DNA of 64,000 nucleotides, from NCBI RefSeq assembly GCF_001591145.1, contig NZ_BCUF01000019.1:1-64000 (forward strand). The letters are read 5' to 3'. Below the pieces are notes generated by a model. The model saw only the letters and a program-made list of their open reading frames with translations, had not been told where the DNA came from and made no database searches. The DNA is from Vibrio harveyi NBRC 15634 = ATCC 14126 = KCTC 12724 (GTDB lineage Bacteria > Pseudomonadota > Gammaproteobacteria > Enterobacterales > Vibrionaceae). Below are positions 53,378 through 63,432 of this stretch, piece by piece (position 1 is the stretch's first letter; each line of letters begins with the position of its first letter). Made by a program: the position numbers and the translations under genes.

Positions 53378-54501
53378 TGAAAAACATGAAACTCAAAAAG
53401 CTGCTATCTCTTTCTGCATTAGTGTTTGTCGTATTTGTCACCCTCGCGGGCATGACTCTTTATTTTACGTATTGGGCAGAAGCGACAGCAACTGAACAAA
53501 GTGAAATCAGCGATGTATTAAAGCGCGAAAGTAAGACTATCTTCGAGCCAGTTCTACCAAATGAGCACGTTTCGCTGCCGCATGATTTCCGTTTTCATCC
53601 AGATTACCAACATGAATGGTGGAACTACTTTGGGAAGGTGCAAGACAAGCACGGCAAGGTTTACAACATTCAATGGAGTTATTTCCGCGTTGCTACTGAC
53701 GAGCGTGATACTCGAGGTTGGCAAAACCCACAATTGTTTATCTCTCATATTGTCGTCAGTTCTGGCTCGCATGTTTGGAAAGAGCAGCGTGTCGCTCGTG
53801 GAGGGATTGGGCAGGCGGGCATGACGAATCGTCCTTTCCGTTTATGGATTGACAACTGGACTTGGCGTGCGCTTGGCTCCACACCATTCCCAGGAAATCT
53901 TGATGTCTCGACCGATACGTTTGCAATTGACTTAAATACTACAACGAGCGGTCCTTTTGTTGTTAATGGTGACAAAGGGTTCCAAGTTAAACATGCGCTG
54001 CAATCTATCGCGTCTTTTAGCTTCAGTGCGCCGTTTCTCAATGTCAAAGGTACCCTTACCCTTAATGGACGTGAAATCCCAGTATCAGGCTCTGGATGGA
54101 CACAGAAGGAGTGGGGAAGTGGTCTGATTGGCGAAGGGCAGCAAGGTTGGGATTGGTTTGTGTTTAACCTTGATGATGGACGAGCGCTTACAGTGAGTCG
54201 TTATCGTCATAATGGTCAGGTTCCTCATTTATTCGGCACACTATCAACGCGTTCTGGCAAGGTGATAAACCTAACAGAAAAAGAGCTGACGATGACGCCA
54301 CTACACGTCACTAACTTGTCTAATGGAAGAAGGTTACCGCTTCAGTGGATCATCAATGTCCCCGGGCAAAACATCAATTTAACGACACGGATCATAAAAT
54401 CGGACATGTGGCTTCCTTTTGTGATTCCATATTGGGAAGGACCGATACTCGCATCGGGTTCCAATGAAGCCTGGGGTTTTATGCAACTCACCGGTTACTA
54501 G
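53377..54501 (+). CDS. AttH/CrtC-like lipocalin-domain hydrolase
   Basis: 374 residues. N-terminal signal or anchor helix (about 10-32), then a CrtC N-terminal lipocalin domain beginning LPHDFRFHPDYQHEWWNYFGK, the AttH/carotenoid-hydratase signature, and the second half with SGSGWTQKEWGSGLIGEGQQGWDW. Related proteins are lipocalin-fold proteins of the AttH type; carotenoid hydration is not implied, because no carotenoid genes are near. GTG 53377 overlaps the permease stop and has GAGGG nine bases upstream; an ATG lies at 53386. A terminator follows. Confidence 0.85.
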   Translation: MKNMKLKKLLSLSALVFVVFVTLAGMTLYFTYWAEATATEQSEISDVLKRESKTIFEPVLPNEHVSLPHDFRFHPDYQHEWWNYFGKVQDKHGKVYNIQWSYFRVATDERDTRGWQNPQLFISHIVVSSGSHVWKEQRVARGGIGQAGMTNRPFRLWIDNWTWRALGSTPFPGNLDVSTDTFAIDLNTTTSGPFVVNGDKGFQVKHALQSIASFSFSAPFLNVKGTLTLNGREIPVSGSGWTQKEWGSGLIGEGQQGWDWFVFNLDDGRALTVSRYRHNGQVPHLFGTLSTRSGKVINLTEKELTMTPLHVTNLSNGRRLPLQWIINVPGQNINLTTRIIKSDMWLPFVIPYWEGPILASGSNEAWGFMQLTGY

Positions 54502-54509
54502 AAATAACG

Positions 54510-54539
54510 AAAAAGCCACCCAACAAGGGTGGCTTTTTT
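54510..54539 (+). terminator. Terminator of the AttEFGH-like operon
   Basis: AAAAAGCCACC CAACAAG GGTGGCTTTTTT, immediately after the AttH-like stop. Confidence 0.93.
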
Positions 54540-54832
54540 GTTACTGAAACACGCAGTTTTCGGTGTAAAACCGCACGTTAATCACGAAAATTAGTCAGAT
54601 ATTATACTAACTTAATAGTAGTCTATGTGAATAGATTGAGCTTATAAGGAGATAGGCAGGTCTTGTAAATAACTATGTTCTTGTTGAAAAATACGATGTT
54701 TCGTAAATGAAACCTCGGAAAAATCGAAGTTTAAACTCTAAACAAGCGATTATTCTAAAATTTTCAGCAGCTATACACTCTCATCATTCTTTGTTAATCG
54801 TTTATTAAGATAATAAATATAAGGGCGAAACC

Positions 54833-56008
54833 ATGAACGATGTCATTCGTGACTTTTTCAAAATGGAATCCGCAGGCGGTATCCTTCTTGTGATTGCAGC
54901 AGCAATCGCTATGACCATTGCAAACTCACCGCTTGGCGAAAGTTATCAAGCAATGCTGCATACTTATGTATTTGGTATGTCAGTGGCTCACTGGATCAAC
55001 GATGGCCTGATGGCTGTGTTCTTCCTATTAATCGGTCTTGAAGTAAAGCGTGAGCTGCTTGAAGGCGCACTTAAATCAAAAGAAACCGCAATCTTCCCTG
55101 CAATTGCAGCGGTAGGTGGTATGTTAGCTCCGGCACTTATCTACGTTGCTTTCAACGCAGGTGATGCAGAAGCGATTTCTGGCTGGGCAATTCCTGCGGC
55201 AACAGACATTGCGTTCGCTCTAGGTATCATGGCGCTTCTTGGTAAGCGTGTTCCTATCAGCTTGAAGGTTTTCCTACTTGCGTTGGCGATCATTGATGAC
55301 CTTGGTGTGGTTGTGATTATTGCGCTGTTCTACACTGGCGATCTATCAACGATGGCATTGATTGTCGGCTTCATCATGACGGGTGTCTTGTTCATGCTGA
55401 ACGCAAAAGAGGTCACCAAGCTAACACCTTATATGATTGTCGGTGCGATACTATGGTTTGCCGTACTTAAATCTGGTGTTCACGCAACACTTGCAGGTGT
55501 GGTTATCGGCTTCGCTATCCCACTTAAAGGCAAGAAGGGCGAGCACTCTCCACTGAAACACATGGAGCACGCACTTCACCCATACGTAGCATTCGGCATT
55601 CTTCCTCTGTTTGCTTTTGCAAATGCAGGTATCTCACTAGAAGGCGTATCGATGTCAGGTCTGACTTCAATGTTGCCTCTGGGTATTGCGCTGGGTCTGT
55701 TGGTTGGTAAACCACTTGGTATCTTCACATTTAGCTGGGCTGCAGTGAAAATGGGCGTGGCTAAGCTGCCAGAAGGTGTGAACTTTGTACATATTTTCGC
55801 TGTGTCCGTGTTGTGTGGTATCGGCTTCACCATGTCGATCTTCATCTCGTCACTTGCGTTTGGCAATGTAAGTCCAGAATTTGATACTTACGCTCGACTA
55901 GGTATCCTGATGGGCTCAACGACAGCTGCTGTAATTGGTTACGCACTACTGCACTTCTCCTTGCCAAAGAAAGCGGCTGAAGAAGTCGCAAGCGAGAAAA
56001 AAGCGTAA
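54833..56008 (+). CDS. nhaA: Na+/H+ antiporter NhaA
   Basis: Electrogenic antiporter (2 H+ in, 1 Na+ out) for sodium and pH homeostasis, important in marine vibrios. 391 residues, 12 helices. The double aspartate of the ion site is [18 protein letters not shown] (near 155-156), and [19 protein letters not shown] and [18 protein letters not shown] are NhaA-specific. No nhaR is adjacent. A GTTTC-GTAAAT-GAAAC inverted repeat at 54698-54713 in the 290-base upstream region may be regulatory. Confidence 0.96.
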   Translation: MNDVIRDFFKMESAGGILLVIAAAIAMTIANSPLGESYQAMLHTYVFGMSVAHWINDGLMAVFFLLIGLEVKRELLEGALKSKETAIFPAIAAVGGMLAPALIYVAFNAGDAEAISGWAIPAATDIAFALGIMALLGKRVPISLKVFLLALAIIDDLGVVVIIALFYTGDLSTMALIVGFIMTGVLFMLNAKEVTKLTPYMIVGAILWFAVLKSGVHATLAGVVIGFAIPLKGKKGEHSPLKHMEHALHPYVAFGILPLFAFANAGISLEGVSMSGLTSMLPLGIALGLLVGKPLGIFTFSWAAVKMGVAKLPEGVNFVHIFAVSVLCGIGFTMSIFISSLAFGNVSPEFDTYARLGILMGSTTAAVIGYALLHFSLPKKAAEEVASEKKA

Positions 56009-56031
56009 GCTAAGATAGAATAATTTAACGA

Positions 56032-56057
56032 AAGCCTCCCGACAGGGGGGCTTTTTT
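56032..56057 (+). terminator. nhaA terminator
   Basis: AAGCCTCCC GACA GGGGGGCTT followed by TTTT, 24 bases after the stop. Confidence 0.9.
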
Positions 56058-56131
56058 GTATCCGAGGATCGGTGAAGTTTGTTCAACGTAATACAAGGTT
56101 AAGTGAAGGCGGCAAACTCAAATGACAGACG

Positions 56132-56253
56132 AAAAAAAGCCCAGACGAAAAATTGTCTGGGCGGATACAAACATAGGAGTTAATAAGAAAAAGCAGCAAT
56201 GTAGCAACTAGATAGAAACAAGTTTGACGGCCTGTGAAACTTTAAATGCCCTA
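56132..56253 (-). ncRNA. Candidate small RNA opposite to the psrA leader region
   Basis: On the minus strand a perfect eight-base terminator stem GCCCAGAC / GTCTGGGC (56162-56155, 56146-56139) is followed by seven Ts, but no minus-strand gene precedes it. About 115 bases upstream lies a plausible promoter, TTGGAA-N16-TACTGT (-35 at 56287-56282, -10 at 56265-56260). The transcript would be about 120 bases with U-rich single-stranded stretches. No coding frame of note. Confidence 0.45.
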
Positions 56254-56435
56254 GTTGTTACAGTAATTCAGACCGAGACAATTCCAAACAGTTCCATTTT
56301 TTTTAGAATTTTTTTTCACAAAACAATATTCGCTTTAAATTCATTCCTTTAAGTTCGCACTTCTTTTATCTGGTCAGACCAATGCTTGAAAGTGTGATGT
56401 TAATCATTTGTTAATTTCAGGTTTCGGGAGTATAT

Positions 56436-56452
56436 TTCAAACAGTTGTTTAA
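56436..56452 (+). promoter_or_regulatory. PsrA-type operator
   Basis: CAAAC-AGTT-GTTTA (56438-56451) is nearly the (G/C)AAAC-N4-GTTT(G/C) site described for PsrA, 15 bases before the ATG of the regulator, consistent with autorepression. Confidence 0.5.
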
Positions 56453-56466
56453 TACGAGTGATTGAA

Positions 56467-57093
56467 ATGGCCCCGAGAAGTACAACTAAAGAAAAAATAC
56501 TCGATGTAGCAGAAGGACTATTTGCAGAATACGGCTTCAATGACACATCACTACGAACCATTACTGGTAAGGCGAATGTCAACCTAGCTTCGGTTAACTA
56601 CCACTTTGGCGATAAGAAAACGCTGGTGAGGGCAGTATTAGACCGATACCTAGAAGCGCTAATGCCAAATATTAAGACGTCTTTGATCGAGTTAAACACG
56701 CGCGATGATTACAACATGGATGAAGTGTTTGAATCGCTACGTTTGCCTCTAAGAGCACTGAATGATGTGCGTCCGAATGGTACTGCGTTATTTATGTTGC
56801 TAATTGGTCGTGGATATACCGATGTCCAAGGTCATTTACGTTGGTTTATTAGTACAAGATATGAGGAAGTGCTGAAGCTGTTTATGTTTTCCATCATGAA
56901 AGCAAATTCGGAATTGACGGAAGAACAGTTGTTCTGGCGATTGCACTTCACACTAGGCACTTGTGTTTTCACTATGGCATCAAGCCAAGCGTTAACCGAG
57001 ATTGCAGAAAGTAAGTTTGAAAAAGAGGTCGATGCAAAGTCTGTCGTTGATCTTCTGATTCCATACTTGTCGGCAGGTATGTCAGCCAAGTAA
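56467..57093 (+). CDS. psrA: TetR family regulator, PsrA-like (fatty-acid metabolism)
   Basis: 208 residues: TetR helix-turn-helix (about 1-60) with KILDVAEGLFAEYGFNDTSL and VNYHFGDKKTLV, and a ligand domain of the CerR/PsrA type. It sits 68 bases before fadE on the same strand, and the region between lacks its own terminator, so both are probably one unit. PsrA in Pseudomonas and Shewanella senses long-chain fatty acids and represses beta-oxidation genes. The start is ATG 56467 (MAPRSTTK); GTG 56458 is possible. Symbol by inference from family and neighbour. Confidence 0.75.
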   Translation: MAPRSTTKEKILDVAEGLFAEYGFNDTSLRTITGKANVNLASVNYHFGDKKTLVRAVLDRYLEALMPNIKTSLIELNTRDDYNMDEVFESLRLPLRALNDVRPNGTALFMLLIGRGYTDVQGHLRWFISTRYEEVLKLFMFSIMKANSELTEEQLFWRLHFTLGTCVFTMASSQALTEIAESKFEKEVDAKSVVDLLIPYLSAGMSAK

Positions 57094-57161
57094 ACGAAAT
57101 TAAATCAATAATAAAATAAGTTAAAGCCGCGAGCGGTGACGTGAACAAAAGGATCTGAACT

Positions 57162-59447
57162 ATGAGCTCTCTACGAAGAAAATGGATTAGTGACCCAGCA
57201 TTCAAAATGTTTAAGAAAGTACTGCCTCCATTGTCGAGCACGGAAAAAGAAGCGATGGAAGCGGGTAGCGTATGGTGGGATGCTGAGCTGTTCTCAGGCA
57301 AACCTAACTTTACGACGTTACATCATTATCCAAAACCTGCGCTTTCTTCTGAAGAACAAGCTTTCATGGACAATGAACTCGAAACATTGCTTGAAATGCT
57401 TGATGATCAAAAGATCGTTAAGGAAGACAGAGATCTTTCGCCTGAAGTATGGGAATACTTGCGCAAAGAGCGTTTCTTCTCGTTAATCATTTCAAAAGAG
57501 TATGGCGGTCGTGAGTTCTCAGCACTGGCTAACTCGACCATCGTTTCTCGCATCGCAACACGTAGTATCAGTGCTGCGGTATCAGTGATGGTTCCAAACT
57601 CTCTGGGACCTGGTGAGTTGCTGTCTCACTATGGTACTCAAGAACAGAAAGATTATTGGTTGCCGCGTTTAGCAGATGGTACGGACATTCCGTGTTTCGC
57701 CCTTACAGGTCCAGAAGCGGGCTCTGATGCCGGTGGCATTCCAGATCAAGGCGTAGTGTGTTACGGAACTCACGAAGGTGAAGAAGTTCTTGGTATCCGT
57801 GTTAGCTGGAATAAGCGTTATATCACTCTAGCGCCAGTAGCAACAGTTCTTGGGTTGGCATTTAAGCTTCAAGATCCTGATGGTCTACTTGGCGACAAAA
57901 AAGACGTGGGCATTACTTGTGCACTTATCCCAGCAGATCATGAAGGTGTGGAGATCGGTGAGCGTCACGACCCACTAGGGTCTGCATTCATGAACGGTCC
58001 AACACGCGGTAATGATGTATTCATTCCAATGGAATGGTTGATTGGTGGTTCCGAATACGCAGGTAAAGGCTGGCGTATGTTGGTGGAATGTCTATCGGCT
58101 GGTCGTGGTATCTCTCTTCCTGCACTTGGCACCGCGATTGGTCACCTTACAACGCGTACAACCGGTGCTTATGCATATGTTCGTAAGCAGTTTGGTATGT
58201 CGATTGGTAAGTTTGAAGGTGTGGCAGAAGCGATGGGTCGCATTGGTGGTTTAACTTACCTGTTGGAAGCGACACGAACGCTGACAACCACTTCTCTGGA
58301 TATGAAGGAGAAGCCGGGCATCGTGACCGCAATTGCCAAATACCACATGACCGAAATGGCTCGTACTATCCTGAACGACTCTTTCGATATTCATGCAGGA
58401 CGTGCAATTCAAGATGGCCCAATGAATTACCTAGCTAAGCACTATCTGGGTATTCCCGTTGCGATTACCGTTGAAGGTGCAAACATCCTGACTCGCAACT
58501 TGATGATCTTCGGTCAAGGTGCGACACGTTGTCATCCATATGTTTTGAAAGAAATGGAAGCAGCAGCAAACCCAGATGTAAAAGAAGGCGCAAAAGAGTT
58601 TGACGAATTGTTGTTCAAACATATTAAACATGCGATGGGTAATACTTTTGGTGCTCTTGGCGCGGCATTGACAGGTTCTCGCTTTGTTAAAGCGCACATG
58701 AGCGGTCCTACGCAGCAATACTATAAAGACATCACGCGCTTAAGCCGCGCACTTGCAGTGAGCGCAGACTTTGCAATGTTAACTCTAGGTGGCGATCTGA
58801 AGCGTAAAGAAATGATCTCTGCACGCCTCGGTGATGGTTTGAGTTACTTGTACATGGCGTCCGCTGCACTTAAGAAGTACGAAGATGAAGGTCGTCAACA
58901 AGGTGATTTGAACTTTGTGCACTATGCCGTTCAGCACTGTTTGTACAACGCATCGAAGTCGCTTAATGAAGCGTATTCAAACTTCCCAGTGAAATACGTC
59001 GGTGGCGTTCTGAAAGGTCTGTTGTTCCCATTGGGTAATCACTTCAAAGCTCCAAGCGATGAGCTCTGTGTGAGCCTTGCAGAGGCAATGATGACGCCTG
59101 GAGCTCAACGTGACCGAATGACGAGCTTATGCTATATCGGTCAATCAGAGGATGATAGCGTAGGGCTCATGGAACGAGCGTTCCTTGCGATGTACGACGT
59201 GAAGCCTCTTGAACGCAAACTGATGAAAGCAGCGAAAGATGGCAAGGTAGCGCGTAAAGGTTTATTGCATGACCGTCTACAACAAGCATTCGAAGCGGAC
59301 GTACTTACTGAGCAAGAAATTGATCAAATTATGGCAGCAGACAAACTGCGCTATAAAGCGATTCAAGTCGACCATTTTAGCCACGACTTTTCAGAAGTTC
59401 GTACTAATGCACCAAGCAAAAAATCGCATTTGAACTCGGCAGCGTAA
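57162..59447 (+). CDS. fadE: Acyl-CoA dehydrogenase FadE
   Basis: First dehydrogenation step of beta-oxidation, acyl-CoA to trans-2-enoyl-CoA with FAD. 761 residues: the acyl-CoA dehydrogenase core with FSLIISKEYGGREFSALANS, CFALTGPEAGSDAGGIPD (FAD/substrate site), LSAGRGISLPALGTA and VEGANILTRNLMIFGQG, then a DUF1974-type C-terminal region to the end. It lacks the two N-terminal membrane helices of E. coli FadE (814), the usual vibrio form. Directly downstream of the PsrA-like regulator. Confidence 0.94.
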   Translation: MSSLRRKWISDPAFKMFKKVLPPLSSTEKEAMEAGSVWWDAELFSGKPNFTTLHHYPKPALSSEEQAFMDNELETLLEMLDDQKIVKEDRDLSPEVWEYLRKERFFSLIISKEYGGREFSALANSTIVSRIATRSISAAVSVMVPNSLGPGELLSHYGTQEQKDYWLPRLADGTDIPCFALTGPEAGSDAGGIPDQGVVCYGTHEGEEVLGIRVSWNKRYITLAPVATVLGLAFKLQDPDGLLGDKKDVGITCALIPADHEGVEIGERHDPLGSAFMNGPTRGNDVFIPMEWLIGGSEYAGKGWRMLVECLSAGRGISLPALGTAIGHLTTRTTGAYAYVRKQFGMSIGKFEGVAEAMGRIGGLTYLLEATRTLTTTSLDMKEKPGIVTAIAKYHMTEMARTILNDSFDIHAGRAIQDGPMNYLAKHYLGIPVAITVEGANILTRNLMIFGQGATRCHPYVLKEMEAAANPDVKEGAKEFDELLFKHIKHAMGNTFGALGAALTGSRFVKAHMSGPTQQYYKDITRLSRALAVSADFAMLTLGGDLKRKEMISARLGDGLSYLYMASAALKKYEDEGRQQGDLNFVHYAVQHCLYNASKSLNEAYSNFPVKYVGGVLKGLLFPLGNHFKAPSDELCVSLAEAMMTPGAQRDRMTSLCYIGQSEDDSVGLMERAFLAMYDVKPLERKLMKAAKDGKVARKGLLHDRLQQAFEADVLTEQEIDQIMAADKLRYKAIQVDHFSHDFSEVRTNAPSKKSHLNSAA

Positions 59448-59468
59448 TACGACCGCGCATAAAATAAG

Positions 59469-59495
59469 AAAAGCACCTCAATTGAGGTGCTTTTT
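59469..59495 (+). terminator. fadE terminator
   Basis: AAAAGCACCTCAATTGAGGTGCTTTTT: perfect palindrome with T run 20 bases after the stop. Confidence 0.93.
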
Positions 59496-59625
59496 CGTGT
59501 TTGAGCCTATAGCTTTTTTGTTGAGTGCTCCAACCACTTGCATTTTCGCAGCATTTTTACAGAAATTAGGTGCGAAGTAGGGCTGAACCTTTTATCCTAG
59601 CAACGTTTTTTAAAGGAAGTTGAAT

Positions 59626-60828
59626 ATGATCATCAAACCTAGAATTCGTGGATTTATCTGTACTACTACGCACCCAGTGGGTTGTGAAGCTAACGTAAAA
59701 GAACAAATTGCTTACACTAAAGCGCAAGGTCCAATTAAAAACGCGCCAAAACGCGTTCTTGTTGTGGGTGCATCAAGTGGCTACGGTCTATCTTCTCGTA
59801 TCGCTGCGGCATTTGGTGGCGGCGCTTCAACTATTGGTGTTTTCTTCGAAAAAGAAGGCACAGAGAAGAAGCCAGGTACAGCAGGTTTTTACAACGCGGC
59901 TGCTTTCGAGAAGCTAGCTCGTGAAGAAGGTCTGTACGCGAAAAGCCTAAACGGCGACGCTTTCTCAAATGAAGCAAAACAGAAAACAATCGATCTGATC
60001 AAAGAAGACCTTGGTCAGGTGGATATGGTGGTTTACTCACTGGCTTCTCCAGTACGTAAAATGCCAGAAACGGGTGAACTGATCCGTTCAGCACTTAAGC
60101 CTATCGGTGAAACTTACACGTCGACTGCTGTTGATACCAACAAAGACGTAATCATCGAAGCAAGCGTAGAGCCTGCTACTGAGCAAGAAATCCAAGACAC
60201 AGTAACCGTAATGGGCGGTGAAGACTGGGAACTATGGATTAATGCACTATCAGAAGCTGGCGTTCTAGCAGATGGCTGCAAAACTGTGGCGTACAGCTAC
60301 ATCGGTACAGAGCTTACTTGGCCGATCTACTGGGATGGTGCTCTAGGTAAAGCGAAAATGGACCTAGACCGCGCAGCAGCAGCACTTAACGAGAAACTAT
60401 CAACAACTGGCGGTAGCGCAAACGTAGCGGTACTTAAGTCTGTTGTGACTCAAGCAAGTTCTGCAATTCCTGTCATGCCTCTTTACATCGCGATGGTGTT
60501 CAAGAAAATGCGTGAAGAAGGCGTACACGAAGGTTGTATGGAGCAAATCTTCCGTATGTTCAGCCAACGTCTTTACAAAGAAGACGGCAGCGCAGCAGAA
60601 GTAGATGAAGTAAACCGTCTGCGTCTGGATGACTGGGAACTACGTGAAGATATCCAGCAACACTGCCGAGATCTATGGCCACAAATTACCTCTGAAAACC
60701 TAAAAGAGCTGACTGACTACGTTGAGTACAAAGAAGAGTTCTTGAAGCTATTCGGCTTTGGTGTTGACGGTGTGGATTACGAAGCAGACGTTAACCCAGC
60801 AGTAGAAACAGATTTCACTCAAATCTAA
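59626..60828 (+). CDS. fabV: Enoyl-ACP reductase FabV
   Basis: NADH-dependent trans-2-enoyl-ACP reductase of fatty-acid elongation, the triclosan-resistant type first described in V. cholerae. 400 residues, longer than FabI. NAD site [19 protein letters not shown] (about 48-66) and the catalytic Y-x8-K in [13 protein letters not shown] (near 235). The opening [20 protein letters not shown] fixes the start at 59626, with AAGGAAG nearby; a TTG two codons upstream is a false extension. Monocistronic between strong terminators. Placed beside fadE, so synthesis and breakdown of fatty acids adjoin. Confidence 0.96.
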   Translation: MIIKPRIRGFICTTTHPVGCEANVKEQIAYTKAQGPIKNAPKRVLVVGASSGYGLSSRIAAAFGGGASTIGVFFEKEGTEKKPGTAGFYNAAAFEKLAREEGLYAKSLNGDAFSNEAKQKTIDLIKEDLGQVDMVVYSLASPVRKMPETGELIRSALKPIGETYTSTAVDTNKDVIIEASVEPATEQEIQDTVTVMGGEDWELWINALSEAGVLADGCKTVAYSYIGTELTWPIYWDGALGKAKMDLDRAAAALNEKLSTTGGSANVAVLKSVVTQASSAIPVMPLYIAMVFKKMREEGVHEGCMEQIFRMFSQRLYKEDGSAAEVDEVNRLRLDDWELREDIQQHCRDLWPQITSENLKELTDYVEYKEEFLKLFGFGVDGVDYEADVNPAVETDFTQI

Positions 60829-60845
60829 TCGTTTCTAACGGTATT

Positions 60846-60873
60846 AAAAAGGCGCTCATTGAGCGCCTTTTTT
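60846..60873. terminator. Bidirectional terminator fabV / YbjL-like gene
   Basis: AAAAAGGCGCTC ATT GAGCGCCTTTTTT between convergent genes. Confidence 0.92.
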
Positions 60874-60941
60874 GTGTCTTGAATCTCTGTGCTGAATAAT
60901 GAGCGCTGCTTGAACACACCTGAAAAGCGCGCTCAAAGAGA

Positions 60942-62624
60942 TTAACTCAAAATAATCAGAATCGTACCGGCTAAAGTCATTAAGATATTGGCAATCGCGT
61001 AGGTACCTGCGTAGCCAAGGGCTGGAATAGTCGACTTCGCGTATTCGTTCACTACGTCCATTGCTGGTGCACACGTACGAGCACCGATGATGGCACCAAA
61101 GAGTAGAGCACGGTTCATCTTAAGTACGTAAGCGCCAACTAGGTACGCGAGCACGACAGGCACAACACTAACGATAAATGCCAAACCGATGATTTGTGGA
61201 CCCACTTGAGTTAAGTGTTCAAACATCTTGCCACCGGCGCTTAAGCCGATGCCAACCATAAAGAACATTAAACCTAAGTCTTTGACCATATTCAATGCCC
61301 CTTGCGGTACATAACCGAAAGTAGGGTGGTTCGCTCGTAGGAAGCCCAGCGTGATGCCTGAAAGCAACAGGCCAACTGCGTTACCTAGGCTGAATGACAC
61401 TTGACCAAACGTCATGGTCACCAAACCAAACATAATACCTAGAATGAAGAAGCTACAGAATGCGAGCAAGTCTGCCATCTGGCTGTGGATCGAGATGAAA
61501 CCGATTTTCTCAGCGAGACCATGAACACGACTCTTCTCTCCACTTACTTGGAGCACATCACCTTTGGCTAGAACAATGTCCAAGTCCATTGGCATTTCAA
61601 TTTGAGCACGCACTACGCGGTTCAAGAAACAGCCGAATTCCGATAGATTCAAATCAGATAGGCGCTTACCAGCAATTGCATCACTTTTAACCACGATCTC
61701 TTCTTCGACGATTCGAAGGTCCAGCAAGTTACGGTCGAATACTTCTTTACCGTTGCGAAAGCTTGGATCAAGACGTGCATGGCTATCTGGGAAGCCTACC
61801 AATGCGATTTCGTCACCTTCTTGCAGGATTGCATCACCGTCTGGGTGAGCAAGGATACCATTACGGCGAATACGCTCTATGTAGCAGCCTGTTTGGCGGT
61901 AAATGCCCAATTCGCGAAGGTTCTTACCATCTGTCCAGTCAATCAGCTCAGGACCAACGCGGTACGCGCGGATGATTGGCAAGTAGACCTTACGTTGGCT
62001 AGAGTTACCCAATCCACGTTCTTGCGCAATTTGCTGAGCTGAATCGGATAGATTCTGCTTTTGCAGTTTTGGCAACAGTTTGGCGAACATGATCATACTG
62101 ATCAAACCCACCAAATAAGCCATCGCATAACCAACCGATAGATTTTCTAATACTAAAGAAAAATCCATGTTTCGTGGGATGGTTGCAAGACCAGAATTCA
62201 ACGCATCTTGTGCGCCCACCAATACAGGCGTAGCGGTAAGAGCGCCGGCCATCATACCCGCAGATAGACCAAAATCGAGTCCCATGTAATGGCTACAGAA
62301 ATAGGTTAACCCTACCGCTGAGACTAATACGGTCATGCTCAAAATAAAATAATGTTTACCGTCGCGGAAAAATATGCCGAAAAAGTTTGGACCAGCTTCA
62401 ATACCTACACAGTAGATAAATAGCATAAAGCCGATGGTTAGGGCTTCTGCGTTAAAGGAGAAACCAAGATGACCCATAACAAGAGAAGTAATGAGGACGC
62501 CTATGGAGTTACCTAACTGTAGGTTTCCAAAGCGGATTTTACCAATGGCAAGACCAATTGCTAATACGACGAAGATTAGAAGAATAGGGTTTTGTTCAAG
62601 AAGGTGTACGACGTCTATGTTCAC
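60942..62624 (-). CDS. ybjL: AspT/YidE-YbjL-family transporter with RCK_C domains
   Basis: Predicted aspartate:alanine-exchanger-family membrane protein, 560 residues: five to six helices (1-190), two RCK_C/TrkA_C domains (about 200-375, with [16 protein letters not shown] and [14 protein letters not shown]), and six more helices with [21 protein letters not shown]. coli YbjL has 561 residues and lies near grxA, as here. GTG 62624 gives the family start ([12 protein letters not shown]); the ATG at 62651 would add nine residues. Implicated in glutamate/aspartate efflux in E. coli; substrate here is not proven. Confidence 0.85.
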   Translation of the reverse strand: MNIDVVHLLEQNPILLIFVVLAIGLAIGKIRFGNLQLGNSIGVLITSLVMGHLGFSFNAEALTIGFMLFIYCVGIEAGPNFFGIFFRDGKHYFILSMTVLVSAVGLTYFCSHYMGLDFGLSAGMMAGALTATPVLVGAQDALNSGLATIPRNMDFSLVLENLSVGYAMAYLVGLISMIMFAKLLPKLQKQNLSDSAQQIAQERGLGNSSQRKVYLPIIRAYRVGPELIDWTDGKNLRELGIYRQTGCYIERIRRNGILAHPDGDAILQEGDEIALVGFPDSHARLDPSFRNGKEVFDRNLLDLRIVEEEIVVKSDAIAGKRLSDLNLSEFGCFLNRVVRAQIEMPMDLDIVLAKGDVLQVSGEKSRVHGLAEKIGFISIHSQMADLLAFCSFFILGIMFGLVTMTFGQVSFSLGNAVGLLLSGITLGFLRANHPTFGYVPQGALNMVKDLGLMFFMVGIGLSAGGKMFEHLTQVGPQIIGLAFIVSVVPVVLAYLVGAYVLKMNRALLFGAIIGARTCAPAMDVVNEYAKSTIPALGYAGTYAIANILMTLAGTILIILS

Positions 62625-62761
62625 TGTGTGGCTCGGTAAAGTGTGTGCCAAATAAAAGATTAAGAGTTGCGAATTGTAACTAAATATAGCAAAAAGATAA
62701 GTGAATTTTTTTAGGTTTTACTATTACTTGACGTAAGGGAATAACAAATTGAATAAACAAT

Positions 62762-62787
62762 AAAAAAGCCGCTAATAGCGGCTTTTA
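62762..62787 (-). terminator. grxA terminator
   Basis: Minus strand AAAAGCCGCT ATT AGCGGCTTTTTTA, 18 bases after the grxA stop. Confidence 0.9.
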
Positions 62788-62805
62788 AAAATTCAGTAAT
62801 TTGGA

Positions 62806-63072
62806 TTACTCGTCGAATAGACCTAGGTGCTCTTTTGCGTAAGCTTCAAAATCATCACAACCACCAATGTGTGTTTGGTCGATGAAGATTTGAGGAACAG
62901 TTTCTACTGGCTTACCAACTGTTTTCTCTAGGTCAGCTTTAGAAATACCTTCAGCGTGGATGTCTACGTAACGGTAGTTGAAGTCATCACGTTTTGCTTT
63001 AAGTGTTTCTGCGTGCTCTTTCGCGCGAACACAGAATGGGCAAGCTGGGCGACCAAAGATAACTACGAACAT
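62806..63072 (-). CDS. grxA: Glutaredoxin 1
   Basis: Glutathione-dependent disulfide reductase of 88 residues that reduces ribonucleotide reductase and mixed disulfides. The dithiol active site is CPFC (11-14) in MFVVIFGRPACPFCVRAKE, with the cis-Pro block ETVPQIFID and GGCDDFEA for glutathione binding. GrxA rather than GrxC by its MFVVIFGRP start and length (E. coli 85). AGGAG lies 10 bases before ATG 63072; the upstream 13-codon extension is not coding. Transcribed alone, with the YbjL-like gene beyond its terminator. Confidence 0.95.
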   Translation of the reverse strand: MFVVIFGRPACPFCVRAKEHAETLKAKRDDFNYRYVDIHAEGISKADLEKTVGKPVETVPQIFIDQTHIGGCDDFEAYAKEHLGLFDE

Positions 63073-63432
63073 AATCTTATTTCTCCTAAAATCTATTCTT
63101 TTTGAAAGCACAACTAGACTTCATGTCGGTACATGCTTTCGTTTCTTGAGACAACTATGCCCGATCCAGATACGGAAATAAAGCAGCATTTACCTCTTGT
63201 CTCGATAGGCGAAATCTATCGTATAAAAACTAAACACGCACTAAGCTTAAAGCCATGAAAAGTCACTTTTTAGAATGATTCTTAACCGCAAAAGCACATG
63301 ACGTAAGTATGTGAAGTGACGCATAAAAACACACTTTTTGAAGGGTTAATGGCGGCAAGGTGCACTTGGTCAACTTTTTTTGGTGGAAAGAATAGCACTC
63401 TAGTGTGAGTTGTTGTTTTGGGGAGGAAGTGT
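63073..63432. other. Divergent intergenic region grxA / alcohol dehydrogenase
   Basis: 360 bases with the two promoters. A small inverted repeat CATGT-CGGT-ACATG occurs at 63122-63135. I see no OxyR- or other operator I could defend and no RNA gene. Confidence 0.4.

Larger units (their letters stand above)
56009..56466. other. Intergenic region nhaA-psrA
   Basis: About 460 bases with the nhaA terminator, a minus-strand terminator plus putative promoter for a small RNA, and a PsrA-type operator near the regulator's start. Very AT-rich between 56290 and 56350. Confidence 0.5.

Noticed and set aside
53377..54501. Carotenoid 1,2-hydratase (CrtC) function
   Set aside because: Only the lipocalin-type domain is shared; no carotenoid biosynthesis genes are nearby, and the ABC context points to the AttH group.
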